Position numbers and translations under genes: made by a program. From contig NZ_JACHIE010000016.1 of NCBI RefSeq assembly GCF_014207635.1, positions 1 to 61,204 of the forward strand: a DNA stretch of 61,204 nt, read 5' to 3'. The notes under the pieces are model-generated. The model ran no database searches, was not told the origin of the DNA, and was given only the letters and a program-made list of their open reading frames with translations. Shown piece by piece: positions 28,981-38,885 of this stretch (within the stretch, counting starts at the first letter, position 1; every line of letters starts with the position of its first letter). The stretch comes from Acetobacter lovaniensis (GTDB lineage Bacteria; Pseudomonadota; Alphaproteobacteria; Acetobacterales; Acetobacteraceae).

Positions 28981-29775
28981 ATGCCAACCATAAGGCCTTC
29001 CATGCGTCTGCGTGTTCTTACTCTTTGCGCCATAACAGCCTGCACGGTCATACACGGGTTGTCACAAACGGCGGGGGCACAACCTACCCTGCTCCCGGAT
29101 GGACGGACCGTGCTCCCTCCGCCACCCGCCGCAGGTTCGCTCGCGCAGGAAGCCGACAGGCAGGCGTTTGAAAACACACGCGCACTCAGAGGCAGCCAGC
29201 GCTGGCAACTGGCCCACGATGATGCGGACCTGACCCCACAACACATCATACGTGATTTTTCCTGCGCCGCAGGCTTTGCACTTATCCCCGACAGGCTGCC
29301 AGCCCTGCTCAGCCTGCTGAACTCACTGGCCGAACCGCTGGAACAGCGTGTTACGGAAGAAAAGAACTTCTGGCACAGGACACGGCCTTTTGTTGGCACC
29401 ACTCAGGAGATCTGCACCCCTGACGCACGCGCAAAACTGACAGACAGCTTTGCCTATCCCTCCGGCCATACAACCTGGGGATGGATGACTGCCTCCATTC
29501 TGGCCAGCGCCCTGCCCGACCGCGCCAGCCAGATCATGCAGCGTGGTCGGGTTTTTGGGGAAAGTCGCATTGTTTGCGGCGTACACTGGAAAAGCGATGT
29601 GCAGGCAGGTTACATAAACGGCAGCACCATGTTTGCTACATTGCAGGCACAGCCCTGGTTTACAGAACAGATGGCCGCGGTACGTCACGAGCTGGAAAAC
29701 TTGCAAGCCCATCCCAGCGCCCCCGATGCGACAACATGCGCCATAGAGCGTGAAGCCGCTACAAACACATACTAA
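28981..29775 (+). CDS. phoN: Class A nonspecific acid phosphatase (PhoN-type, PAP2 fold)
   Basis: A secreted vanadium-haloperoxidase-fold phosphatase of about 264 residues that removes phosphate from organic esters in the periplasm. The signature is complete: K-x6-RP in KNFWHRTRP, PSGH in YPSGHTTWG, and SR-x5-H-x3-D in SRIVCGVHWKSD. A signal peptide covers the first 35 residues. The start may be at 28981 (GAGG upstream) or at 29002 (AAGG 6 bases upstream). It is divergent from the amidase gene. Confidence 0.9.
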   Translation: MPTIRPSMRLRVLTLCAITACTVIHGLSQTAGAQPTLLPDGRTVLPPPPAAGSLAQEADRQAFENTRALRGSQRWQLAHDDADLTPQHIIRDFSCAAGFALIPDRLPALLSLLNSLAEPLEQRVTEEKNFWHRTRPFVGTTQEICTPDARAKLTDSFAYPSGHTTWGWMTASILASALPDRASQIMQRGRVFGESRIVCGVHWKSDVQAGYINGSTMFATLQAQPWFTEQMAAVRHELENLQAHPSAPDATTCAIEREAATNTY

Positions 29776-29915
29776 TCCATAGGTACACCCGGGCAGAGGG
29801 CTGAACAGGGGTCGTCACAAGACTGGCTCCCCCTGCCGCCAGCAGGCCGCCCGAGCCATTTGAGCCGGGTCAGGCGCTGCCTTGCGCTGTTTTTACCAGC
29901 GATAATCACCCGTGA

Positions 29916-31418
29916 TTAAAACAGGCCGAGTTTATTCTCGCTGTAACTGACCAACATGTTTTTTGTCTGCTGGTAATGTTCCAGAACCATTTTGTGGGTT
30001 TCGCGCCCAATGCCAGATTTTTTATATCCGCCAAAAGCTGCATGTGCGGGATAAGCGTGGTAGCAGTTTACCCACACACGCCCGGCCTGCAAACCGCGCG
30101 CCACGCGGTAGCACGTATTGGCATTGCGTGACCATACGCCAGAACCAAGCCCAAAAGGCGTGTCATTGGCAATGGCAAGCGCTTCCTCCTCGGTGGTGAA
30201 TGTTGTAACCGCAAGCACCGGACCAAAAACTTCTTCCTGAAAAATACGCATCCTGTTATGCCCCCGGAACACGGTAGGCTGCACGTAACACCCATTGTTA
30301 AGGTCCGTGCCAAGATCTGGTCTGCCACCACCGGTCAGCAGTTGCGCACCTTCGTCCAGACCTATGGCGATATAGTCCAGAATTTTCTGCTGCTGCATGG
30401 TGGAGTTCTGCGCCCCCATCATGGTTTGCGGGTCCAGCGGATTTCCCTGTAAAATGGCCTGAACACGCGGCAAGGCCCGCGCGATAAAGCGGTCGTAAAT
30501 GGATTCATGCACCAACGCACGGCTTGGGCACGAACAGATCTGCCCCTGATTAAGGGCAAACATGGCAAAGCCTTCCAACGCTTTGTCCAGATATTCATCA
30601 TCATGCTCCATCACATCCGCAAAAAAGATGTTCGGAGACTTCCCCCCAAGCTCCAGCGTAGCCGGGATAAGGTTTTCCGCTGCCGCGTGGGCAATCATTT
30701 TTCCCGTTGGTGTGGAACCGGTAAAAGCGATCTTTGCAATCCGTGTGCTGTTGGACAAAGCCGCACCCACATCCCGCCCAAGGCCGTTCACAATATTCAG
30801 CGCGCCGGGGGGGAAGAGATCACCAATCAGTTCCATCAATAGCAGCATGCTGGCAGGCGTTGTTTCCGCAGGCTTCATCACCACGCAATTCCCGGCCGCC
30901 AGAGCCGGGGCCAACTTCCATGCCCCCATAAGAATGGGAAAGTTCCATGGAATAATCTGCCCCACAACACCCAAAGGCTCATGGAAATGATAGGCGATGG
31001 TTGTATCGGTAATTTCGCTCAGCGTCCCTTCCTGAGCACGCAGGCATCCGGCAAAATAGCGGAAATGATCTATCGCCAGAGGAATATCCGCCGTTAATGT
31101 CTCGCGGATTGGTTTGCCATTATCCCATGTCTCGGCTCGGGCCAGCAGGTCAAGATTGGCTTCCATCCTGTCCGCCGCCCTGAGCAACACCAGAGCGCGC
31201 TCGGCTGGAGAAGTATGCGACCAGACAGGAAAAGCAGCATGTGCGGCATCCAGTGCCAGATCAATATCTTCGGCGCTGGATTGCGGGACAGTACATAGAA
31301 CACGCCCATCCACTGGAGACGTATTCTGCATATAACTTCCCTTGATGGGAGCTTTCCATTGGCCGCCAATGTAGTTCTCGTAACGTGGTTTAAATGGCGG
31401 TTCCTGATGAATGTTCAT
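29916..31418 (-). CDS. NAD-dependent acetaldehyde-type dehydrogenase (AldA/ExaC family)
   Basis: A 500-residue aldehyde dehydrogenase that oxidises aldehydes such as acetaldehyde to acids in the cytoplasm. The catalytic Cys is in [11 protein letters not shown] and the general-base Glu in LELGGKSPN; the NAD segment is FTGSTPTGK. The GQICSCPSR variant and the length match the ExaC/AcoD group, used in ethanol breakdown, which fits an acetic acid bacterium. The start at MNIHQEPPF is chosen because it matches the family length; an in-frame ATG lies 15 bases earlier and the frame stays open to 31523. Confidence 0.92.
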   Translation of the reverse strand: MNIHQEPPFKPRYENYIGGQWKAPIKGSYMQNTSPVDGRVLCTVPQSSAEDIDLALDAAHAAFPVWSHTSPAERALVLLRAADRMEANLDLLARAETWDNGKPIRETLTADIPLAIDHFRYFAGCLRAQEGTLSEITDTTIAYHFHEPLGVVGQIIPWNFPILMGAWKLAPALAAGNCVVMKPAETTPASMLLLMELIGDLFPPGALNIVNGLGRDVGAALSNSTRIAKIAFTGSTPTGKMIAHAAAENLIPATLELGGKSPNIFFADVMEHDDEYLDKALEGFAMFALNQGQICSCPSRALVHESIYDRFIARALPRVQAILQGNPLDPQTMMGAQNSTMQQQKILDYIAIGLDEGAQLLTGGGRPDLGTDLNNGCYVQPTVFRGHNRMRIFQEEVFGPVLAVTTFTTEEEALAIANDTPFGLGSGVWSRNANTCYRVARGLQAGRVWVNCYHAYPAHAAFGGYKKSGIGRETHKMVLEHYQQTKNMLVSYSENKLGLF

Positions 31419-31980
31419 GCGATGCTCCAGCATATAAAAAATACCCGGCTCCCAACCGCCTCCAGCCAGAATACAGTCGCGGGACAGGGCCTTGATGAAG
31501 AGACGCAAGTTTTGCGCCACCAAAACGGACCAATACAGTCCATATTTCAGCAGGGCTTACCGGAGCATACTGAATAAAAATGAACAACTCATTTTAAAAG
31601 TAGCTCCACGCATCTGGATAGACATCCAACAGAAACAGACAAAACCAAAAAAAACCTACTTATTTTTAGAAACAAATATGTGATTCCATGCGTTGGATAT
31701 GATTCTGCGAGAACAGGCTACCTGTCAGTTGTTCCCGTTTTCGTCGGCACTACGGTATAGGGCTTATTCCAGAAGGACTTCACGGTTAAGTGAGCACAAA
31801 AGACACAATGCGCGCACGATCGGGTGGCCCGGTAAGCACCAGCTTTACCGACACGGACATGAAGACTGGCGCAGGGGAAGAAAAGACCTGTCACCTCTCC
31901 CCACCACCCCATTCTCAGGTCATGAATCTGCTCTCAGGGTCACTGATCGCCGATCTACGTTTAAGCCTGTCTCGGCAAAT
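31419..31980. other. Intergenic, no gene recognised
   Basis: This stretch of about 560 bases lies between the start of the aldehyde dehydrogenase and the 3' end of the siderophore receptor. It contains the dehydrogenase promoter region, AT-rich from 31560 to 31680. Short open frames give no recognisable protein. Confidence 0.4.
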
Positions 31981-34359
31981 TCAATAATGGCCACGCAAAG
32001 TAAAGCTGAACGTCCGGGGTTCACCGTAAATCATGCCATCATAAAACCCTGCCTGCCGGACATAGGTGCGATTGGTCAGATTCGTGATGTTTCCCGCGAT
32101 ATCCAGCCAGTTCGCAGCCCTGTAGCGCGCCATGATATTGATAAGCGTGTAGCCTTTAACCCGAAGGTTGGAGGCATCATACCTGCCACCCCCCAGAGGA
32201 CGGCCCGGATTAGTGGTCCACTCCGTACTGGACTGGCTGGATATGCCCCCGCCAACGGTAAGGTGGTGCAACTTGCCGGGGAACGTGTAGCTCGTTGTCA
32301 AACGCACAAGATGATGTGGGTCCTGACGGTAGCTCAAGCCTTTTTCGTAAAGATAGCTGTATCCAAAAAAGACATTCCAGCCGGGCAGCAGTTCACCCGA
32401 GGCATCCAGATCAATCCCTTCCGTTTTGACACCATTGACTGAGTCGTAAATAGCCTCACCAGTACTGACGTTTGTCGCGCCAGTTGCCTGAGCCACGTTG
32501 CTCTGACGGTTGAGATAAAAAGCCAATGATGTATTCAGGCGTTGTCTGAAGAATGACCCTTTCACACCGGTTTCATAACTCTTGCCCACAACTGGGTTAA
32601 GAGGTTTGTTACTGGCGTCTCTCAGGTTCGACTGAGGCGTAAAGACGTTTGTATAGCTTCCGTAAATCGACATGGTTTTGGTAAAGTCATAGACCATACC
32701 GGCATAAGGTGTCAGCACTGCGTTCTGCTGACCAGTGCTGGAAGAGCCCGAATACTGGTTCGTCTTGCCATAAGTGCCCGTATAAGCCTGATAACTGCTC
32801 ATACGACCACCCAGAATGAGCGACAAACCTTTGGCCAACACAAAACGACCGGATGTATAGGCACCATAATTGCGCGTCACATCAACCTCACGCGCATGGG
32901 TGCGATACGTTACAAAATTAGGATAAGACCCATCCCATGTCTGCCAGTTTGCAATGGGCAGTCCGGTCGCACGATACTGGCACCCGGAATAGGGCGTAAC
33001 CCCGGCAATGGAGCAGTTCCCCAAGGTATTACTGAACGTGTATTGCGTCAGTTCATCATTATAACCGTTAAAGCCAAATACAAGCTGATGCTCATGACCG
33101 AGAAAATGCACAGGGCCAGACACATGAACATCGGCATTGTCACGTGCATCTTCATACTCGGCATGCAGAGCATTCAGATAAGCCCCTGTGCCATCCTGAT
33201 TCCAGAAACCACCATAGGTTTTCCGGGTTGCATTGTTGATTTTTGCGACACCAAGATTGTTATAGGAACTTCCCTGAGTGCGCATATAGCCAGCCTTCAG
33301 GTGCCAGCCTGCTGAAAAATCATGATCGTAGTTGATAAACGCGGTATACTGGTCACGGGTCGCTTGGCTCCAGTCGGCAGCCGGGTTCGTGCTGCGAGAA
33401 AGATTTGTATTTGTTCCATCTGCATACCAGATTGGAACATTCGTCCCCCAGGATGCACCATCATTCCGGGTTTTTTCATACTGGAAGCCAAAATCGAGGG
33501 TATCACGCGAGGATATGTCAGCCGTAAAGTTTGCAAGCGCGCCAATACGGTTAACATGTTCACGCACCCGAAACGTATCCGTATCGTCCCATGAAAAGAC
33601 GTACCGGCTACGGATTGTGCCCGTATGGTTCAGTGGCGCATTCAGGTCCGCCATAACACGATGCTCGTTCCAGTTCCCCAGCCTTAACAGACCATTGGCT
33701 GAAAATTCGCGCTGTGGCGCCTTACGCTGCAAATAAATTGTTGCGGACGGGTCCCCCGTCCCGCCAAGCAGACCGTTAGCACCACGAACAATCTGTACAT
33801 TGTCATACAGATCCATGTTCATGGATGAACCAACGCCACCAAAACTGGTGGAGGCATCAATCTGCATGCCATCAATCTTGTAATTGGTAATATCAAAACC
33901 ACGAGCGCGATACGTTGTGCGCCCGGCGTTGTCATTCGCGTAAGATGTAACACCCGGCGTGGTGGTCAGAACATCGTCAAGAGTATTGATCTGCTGGTCA
34001 TCCATAACCTGCCGGGTCATGACCGTAACAGTCTGCGGTGTTTCCCTCAGACTTAACGGCAAACCGGTTGATGCACTGGTTTCCGGCGCTGTATAGCTTC
34101 CACGGTCCCACCTGCGGGCTTTAACCAGAATGCTTTCGTTTGTCCTGGATACGACATTGACGATGGTCTTCTGGTTTTTTTCTGTCTTTACCGTTGCCGC
34201 TTTACGATCATCCGCGCGTTTTTCCACCACTTCTTCAGAAGGGATGCTGGTGTTATATGCCGTATCTGCCGCCTGCGCCGACAACGCGCCCCCTAAAGAG
34301 AGGACTGTCGAGGCCAAAAGACCAGTCACACGAAAAGATGTTACGGGATGGAGTTTCAC
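31981..34359 (-). CDS. TonB-dependent ferric siderophore receptor
   Basis: A 792-residue outer-membrane receptor. A signal peptide runs to about residue 31 (LSAQA). A plug domain follows (LRETPQTVTVMTRQVMDDQ; DDVLTTTPGVT; RGFDITNYKIDGMQID; IVRGANGLLGGTGDPSATI). A 22-strand-type barrel ends in FSFTLRGHY with an aromatic C-terminus. The plug resembles the FpvA/FhuE siderophore group, without an N-terminal signalling domain. A Fur-like site lies just upstream, so iron repression is likely. The siderophore is unknown. Confidence 0.93.
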   Translation of the reverse strand: MKLHPVTSFRVTGLLASTVLSLGGALSAQAADTAYNTSIPSEEVVEKRADDRKAATVKTEKNQKTIVNVVSRTNESILVKARRWDRGSYTAPETSASTGLPLSLRETPQTVTVMTRQVMDDQQINTLDDVLTTTPGVTSYANDNAGRTTYRARGFDITNYKIDGMQIDASTSFGGVGSSMNMDLYDNVQIVRGANGLLGGTGDPSATIYLQRKAPQREFSANGLLRLGNWNEHRVMADLNAPLNHTGTIRSRYVFSWDDTDTFRVREHVNRIGALANFTADISSRDTLDFGFQYEKTRNDGASWGTNVPIWYADGTNTNLSRSTNPAADWSQATRDQYTAFINYDHDFSAGWHLKAGYMRTQGSSYNNLGVAKINNATRKTYGGFWNQDGTGAYLNALHAEYEDARDNADVHVSGPVHFLGHEHQLVFGFNGYNDELTQYTFSNTLGNCSIAGVTPYSGCQYRATGLPIANWQTWDGSYPNFVTYRTHAREVDVTRNYGAYTSGRFVLAKGLSLILGGRMSSYQAYTGTYGKTNQYSGSSSTGQQNAVLTPYAGMVYDFTKTMSIYGSYTNVFTPQSNLRDASNKPLNPVVGKSYETGVKGSFFRQRLNTSLAFYLNRQSNVAQATGATNVSTGEAIYDSVNGVKTEGIDLDASGELLPGWNVFFGYSYLYEKGLSYRQDPHHLVRLTTSYTFPGKLHHLTVGGGISSQSSTEWTTNPGRPLGGGRYDASNLRVKGYTLINIMARYRAANWLDIAGNITNLTNRTYVRQAGFYDGMIYGEPRTFSFTLRGHY

Positions 34360-34382
34360 ATCAATGTCCTACCAGCAAAGTA

Positions 34383-34406
34383 ATTGCGAGTCATTATCAT
34401 GCGCAA
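34383..34406 (-). promoter_or_regulatory. Fur-like operator before siderophore receptor
   Basis: The segment TTGCGAGTCATTATCATGCG lies 24-46 bases before the receptor ATG. It holds a GATAATGA half-site on the minus strand and TTGCG/CGCAA outer arms. It resembles the palindrome at 55380-55394 before the third receptor. Binding is inferred. Confidence 0.5.
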
Positions 34407-34767
34407 CGCATCTAGCAGACACGCACCATCCCCCAAAGGCTCAAAATATTAAAAATTTTTTATCTTTCTTGTATCGGTTGGAAAATTGAAATAATTCCAG
34501 CCTCATACTGGTCTCAGAGAATGAGATTTCTTTACCCAGACAGAAATATCCCTCGACCTGGAGCAGGAAAGACAAATATCTCTGCGATGAGAACCTTAGG
34601 GTATCATTCTATACTCTATGCCACTTCGTATTTCTGGATCAGGTTAGCACCACCGCGTGACAATCCAGAAGACCACTGCTCCAAACACAGGGCAAAATCA
34701 TAACGATAAACTGTCCCCGCCCCCATCGCTAAACCTGAAATCAGCGGAATACCCTTTCCATCAACGC

Positions 34768-34784
34768 GTAATCCCCCCTTTTTA
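34768..34784. repeat. Isolated IS-end-like sequence next to IS630 remnant
   Basis: GTAATCCCCCCTTTTTA here matches the inverted-repeat tip of the IS3-type remnant at 39851-40640, which starts GGTAATCCCCCC. It directly abuts the IS630 remnant. It may be the leftover end of another copy. Confidence 0.4.
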
Positions 34785-35499
34785 GAGCATGTCTACTTTA
34801 TTCTGGCTCATATCCAGCGGCTGTAAAAAAGTTGGCGCATTCGTCAGGAGTGAAAGCATCCAGGACTGATCCGGCGGCGTCCCATAAGGTTGTGACGGTT
34901 CTTACTGCTTTGGCGCGCAAAAGAGCCTTGAGTTTGGCGAACGCCATTTCGATCGGGTTGAAATCGGGACTATAGGGAAGCAGGAACATCATCTGTGCCC
35001 CCGCCCGTTCGATGGCCTTTCGCGCTCCTGACCCCTTATGAGCGGGCAGATTGTCCAGCACGACGATATCGCCCAGGCTCAGCGTCGGCACGAGAACATG
35101 CTCTACATAGACCTGAAAAATCTCGCTGGTCATGGCGCCATCATGCACGGAGGGTGCGATCTTTTTTGAATGTCCACCCACGCTGCCGCAGCCATCGGCT
35201 GAGCATGCTGTGCCGATCCCGACGGACTGCTCATCCTTCAGGCGCGCCACCATCTCGTTGAGCGTGATATCTTTCTGCGCTTCGATCATGCCGAAGCCAC
35301 CGGATCGCTGTCGAAATCCCGATCCCGAAACGCTTCGCCAATGAACGCGCTGACCCGCCCGCTGCTCCGGCTTCCAGAACGCACACCCGAAGATCGTCAC
35401 TCAATGTTCGCGCCATCACCATCTCCATCAATGGAAACGGTGAATCACAATCCATGCCCCATGTCACCCTACACGATTCATAGTTCAGTGGATGCGCTC
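34785..35499 (-). mobile_element. IS630-family element, internally deleted
   Basis: The ends are imperfect inverted repeats (AGAGCATGTCTACT and, reversed from the other side, AGAGCGCATCCACT). TA sits on both flanks (34783-34784 and 35500-35501), the target duplication expected for IS630. At 715 bases it is well below the roughly 1.1 kb usual for the family. The transposase inside is broken, so this copy could only be moved in trans. Confidence 0.8.
34798..35416 (-). pseudogene. IS630-family transposase, broken
   Basis: The N-terminal part (MARTLSDDLRVCVLEAG, helix-turn-helix ARSLAKRFGIGISTAIRWL) is in one frame. The rest is in another frame: first LNEMVARLKDEQSVGIGT, then VPTLSLGDIVVLDNLPAHK and SPDFNPIEMAFAKLKALL. 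The catalytic Asp of VVLDNL and the Glu of FNPIEM remain. The middle piece with the first Asp (usually IDET) is missing. This is a frameshift plus an internal deletion of roughly 100 codons compared with intact family members (from memory). Confidence 0.8.
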
Positions 35500-35514
35500 T
35501 AGCTTATTCCCGGC

Positions 35515-35820
35515 TTGAAGACTTCAAAGCAAGGTGTGAGGGGCACAAACTTTGGCAGAGCCTTCTTGTTGCTTAAAACCCGGATTGGCCTACCAGCAGA
35601 AATTACATTTCATTCGTTCCGGCACACCGTATCGACCCAACTCAGAAACGCAGATGCCAATATTCGGAAGGTCTGGATTGACCGCCTGCTGGGTCATGAA
35701 GCCAGCCATACAAGTCAGGGCACAACTACTTACCTGACTGGCATTTCAACAGCCAATCTCAGGCAGACGGTGGAGGCCATAAGCTACCCGGAAATAGCCT
35801 TCAAAAAGATACCGTTTTAA
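35515..35820 (+). pseudogene. C-terminal fragment of a tyrosine recombinase/integrase
   Basis: About 100 residues of the catalytic domain of a phage-type integrase remain. It contains ITFHSFRHTVSTQLRNA (the H-x-x-R box) and LLGHEASHTSQGTTTYLTG (the second His and a candidate Tyr nucleophile). The N-terminal two thirds, including the first catalytic Arg, are absent. The fragment begins right at the IS630 edge, suggesting that insertion with deletion removed the rest. A strong hairpin follows at 35894-35921. It marks a former integrated element. Confidence 0.75.
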
Positions 35821-35893
35821 AAGGAAGCCAGCGGTGCTGAATGGCTACCCATTCAGAATCTGGCAAGGGGGAATATCTTCCCCCGTTGACCCA

Positions 35894-35921
35894 AAATAAA
35901 AGCAGTTTTCTGCTTTTATTT
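35894..35921. terminator. Bidirectional intrinsic terminator after integrase fragment
   Basis: A perfect 12-base stem (AAATAAAAGCAG / CTGCTTTTATTT) has a TTTT loop. A-rich and T-rich arms on either side let it work in both directions. Confidence 0.7.
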
Positions 35922-36123
35922 CTCTCCCTTGCAAAGACGGACATAGCTGACGAAAGGCTCGATTTTCATCCCTCCACATTACAGGGTCATAGAGATACGA
36001 CTTTACTGACAGACGTTGGGCGATAAAATGAAATATCTTATCCTTGACGACCTCTGTTTATGTCTGCTCTTTTACCCTTCCTGACACCGTCAACTAATAA
36101 CCCTTTATGACACCAGCAATATA

Positions 36124-36576
36124 TTGGAGTTATCAATAGTCTTGACTACTCCCAAAACCCGACAGCAACACAAGACAACACCCTTCGCTATTTTTGTTGG
36201 GGTGCTGGTACTTATCGGGTTTGTCGGGCAACTGCTCCTCCAAGGCTTTTCCCTACCAGACGAAACTCCAAGGGCAGCAATTGAACGACTAACGGGCATT
36301 GATATCAGCCCTCAGCAAAACATGGACAATGATATGGTGATGATGGACATGCCTATGAGCATGTCAGGTCATCACCATGATACACATCATCACGACAAAA
36401 GCTGTCCGCTTTGCCCGTTGCTGGAACTTGTCGCTGTTATTCTGACGAACCTCCCCACCCTGCCCGCTTATACTGTGTATCGATATCAACAGGAAATGCG
36501 GGCACATCCTCCCAGAGCGCCACCATCTGTTCTGACAGGTCTGCCACCGTCGCGCGGCCCCCCTTTGTTTTCCTGA
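36124..36576 (+). CDS. DUF2946 family protein, Met/His-rich, putative copper-related
   Basis: A 150-residue protein with one N-terminal hydrophobic helix (about 20-42). A segment very rich in Met and His follows: NMDNDMVMMDMPMSMSG (66-82), then HHHDTHHHDK (83-92). CPLCPLLE comes next, and the tail is Pro-rich and ends near RGPP. The CPLC plus His-rich layout is typical of DUF2946 proteins. Met-rich and His-rich runs bind Cu(I)/Cu(II) in other proteins, so a periplasmic copper role is inferred. The start is uncertain: TTG at 36124, or TTG at 36142 with GGAG 12 bases upstream. It lies 119 bases before the TonB receptor and likely shares its transcript. Confidence 0.75.
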   Translation: MELSIVLTTPKTRQQHKTTPFAIFVGVLVLIGFVGQLLLQGFSLPDETPRAAIERLTGIDISPQQNMDNDMVMMDMPMSMSGHHHDTHHHDKSCPLCPLLELVAVILTNLPTLPAYTVYRYQQEMRAHPPRAPPSVLTGLPPSRGPPLFS

Positions 36577-36695
36577 GCCTTTCGTCAGCTTCTGGTTTGT
36601 GTCGTCTCATCCTACACGCCGCTTTTGTGCGTGTTTGGGAGTGTTTCTGTACGACCCAGTGCTGAGTCTTTCTCAGTTCAGGATTTTCTTTAACT

Positions 36696-38885
36696 ATGTA
36701 TAAAAAAACCCGTGGCGCTCAAGGAGCGTTAGCGTGTCGCTTTATTGCGCGCATTGTCGTGCTGTCTTACGGTTTTACCGCTACGCCTTTATGGGCGCAG
36801 AGCAGCACAGACAAAACATTGTTTTCCCGGACTGGAATGTTGCCTCAGAAAGAGAAAAAGATAGAGGTCGCGTCCCAGTCACAAAGCTTTGTGATCGTTA
36901 ATGGAACACGGCAGCCTGCCGAAGATTATCTTGCTCGAACCAATAGTTCAGCTCTAAAAATTCCTGTTTCCATCCAGAAAACACCAGCATCGGTACAGGT
37001 CATCACTCATGCTGTCATACAGGATCGTGGCGCTCTCAGCATTAATCAGGCCATCGAGACAGTCAGTGGTGTTGAACGTAATCTGACCTTCCCTAATTCT
37101 CTGACTTTTCGTGTGCGTGGATTTGTGGACGCTTCTACAACCTTGCGAGATGGTTTTAGAGAACAGACCGGAACCCAAGATATTCAGGGCGTTGATAACA
37201 TTGAAGTCCTCAAAGGTCCCGCATCGGTATTATACGGTGGTTCAACCTCTTCAGGCGGTACCGTCAACGTCACGACAAAGCGAGCCATTGCAAACCATAA
37301 CTTTCTGAATGCCGGATTATCAGGGGGAAGTTTTGGATTATTCCGTGGAACCACAGACGGTAACCGTGATCTATCAGAAGATGGAAAAATTGTAGGCCGT
37401 ATCAATTTTGCCTATCAGCATGATGATACATTCCGAGACTTCGGTTACAATGAAACAACCTATGTTGCTCCCACTCTTCAGTGGACTCCCTCTCTTCATG
37501 ATAAGATTGATTTCTTCGCATCTTGGCAGCTTTCAAACTATACTTGGGGTGCATCCCAAACCCCTTTGGTCCGAAAAGCTCTGGCCCTACCCCTCTCCTA
37601 TAACTTCGATAATCAGACTCTTGGAGCCTCGCATCAGAACTCTTGGCGTTTAGGATACAACTGGGTGCATAAACTTTCTGATTCATCCCGGTTCCGCTCA
37701 GGCTTTGCAAGCTCAATCAGCAACTATGATTTCGGTACGGATCGTATGAGCACCTTTGCTCTCTCCACGAACGGACGAACCCTGAGCCGTGGAGTATCCA
37801 ACGGCCCTCAAATGGGTAAAGATTTTGATCTCCAGAATGAATTTTCAGGCATTTTTCATACTGGGCCACTAAAACATGACTGGCTGGTCGGCAGCGAGCT
37901 CTATCAGACAGATTATAGTGCAAAAACCTATACAGCCTCACTTCCTGCACTTGTTCTTACATATCCCATTTATACGGGGGCACTAGGACCTGCACGGTTA
38001 CGCTCCAATATTTCAACACAGGCAGAAGCCGCCTCGGTGTATTTTCAGGACTACATTTCTCTTTTTGATCGCTTCTATGTTCTTGGTGGGGGGCGCTATG
38101 ATGCCACGACAACATCTTCTCTCAACAAAATACAAGAAATTAACACCTCTGTCTCTGCAAATAAATTCTCTCCTAGACTTGGAATTCTCTACGCAGTAGG
38201 CAGGAAAACTTCTCTTTATTTTAACTGGTCAACGAGTTTTATTCCCACATCAACTTCTTCCTTCACCGGAACGCCCCTTTCACCCGGAAGGTCTCGCCAG
38301 ATTGAAGCAGGCGTCAAACAACAACTGTTTCATGATCACCTGCAAGCGACTGTCGCGGTATATGATATTCGTCGCTCAAATGTTGCCACGACAGACCCTG
38401 CTCATCCGCTTTATTCCATTGCCGTTGGCCAGCAGCGTAGTCGAGGCATAGAGGCTGATGTGGCAGGTGAGATTTTACCGGGCTGGAAAGCCGTTCTCAG
38501 TTACGCTTACACTTTTGCCAATGTAACCCGTGACAACAAATATCCTGTCAACAGTGTTCTTGCTGGCGTTGCCAAACATACCGGAAATGTCTGGACAACA
38601 TACGAATTTGCCGACGGAACAGTTTTGCATGGTCTAGGCTTGGGACTGGGTATCAGAGCCGCCACCCGACGGGAGGCAACACTTCCCAACTCGTTCTACC
38701 TTCCTGGCTATTTCCGGCTTGATTCTGCCTTATGGTATAAGTTTTCCTTACACGGACGACCAGTCAGAGTTCAGCTCAATATGACAAACCTGACCAATGC
38801 CCGCATTTATGACACGAATGGAACATTCTCCATGCGTGCGGAAGCTCCCCGTTCGGCTTTGGGTTCACTTCAGGTGGCATTCTGA
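36696..38885 (+). CDS. TonB-dependent receptor, siderophore-type, putative metallophore uptake
   Basis: A 729-residue outer-membrane receptor with a signal peptide (to about PLWAQ, residue 35). The plug domain shows IPVSIQKTPASVQVITHAV, INQAIETVSGVERN, LRDGFREQ and VDNIEVLKGPASVLYGG. The barrel ends in GSLQVAF. No Fur-like site is visible upstream. The neighbours are a Met/His-rich DUF2946 protein and an exported isonitrile-hydratase-like protein, so a copper or isonitrile metallophore is a candidate ligand rather than a classic iron siderophore. This is inference. The stop overlaps the next ATG (TGATG). Base composition is more AT-rich than in the hydrogenase region. Confidence 0.92.
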   Translation: MYKKTRGAQGALACRFIARIVVLSYGFTATPLWAQSSTDKTLFSRTGMLPQKEKKIEVASQSQSFVIVNGTRQPAEDYLARTNSSALKIPVSIQKTPASVQVITHAVIQDRGALSINQAIETVSGVERNLTFPNSLTFRVRGFVDASTTLRDGFREQTGTQDIQGVDNIEVLKGPASVLYGGSTSSGGTVNVTTKRAIANHNFLNAGLSGGSFGLFRGTTDGNRDLSEDGKIVGRINFAYQHDDTFRDFGYNETTYVAPTLQWTPSLHDKIDFFASWQLSNYTWGASQTPLVRKALALPLSYNFDNQTLGASHQNSWRLGYNWVHKLSDSSRFRSGFASSISNYDFGTDRMSTFALSTNGRTLSRGVSNGPQMGKDFDLQNEFSGIFHTGPLKHDWLVGSELYQTDYSAKTYTASLPALVLTYPIYTGALGPARLRSNISTQAEAASVYFQDYISLFDRFYVLGGGRYDATTTSSLNKIQEINTSVSANKFSPRLGILYAVGRKTSLYFNWSTSFIPTSTSSFTGTPLSPGRSRQIEAGVKQQLFHDHLQATVAVYDIRRSNVATTDPAHPLYSIAVGQQRSRGIEADVAGEILPGWKAVLSYAYTFANVTRDNKYPVNSVLAGVAKHTGNVWTTYEFADGTVLHGLGLGLGIRAATRREATLPNSFYLPGYFRLDSALWYKFSLHGRPVRVQLNMTNLTNARIYDTNGTFSMRAEAPRSALGSLQVAF

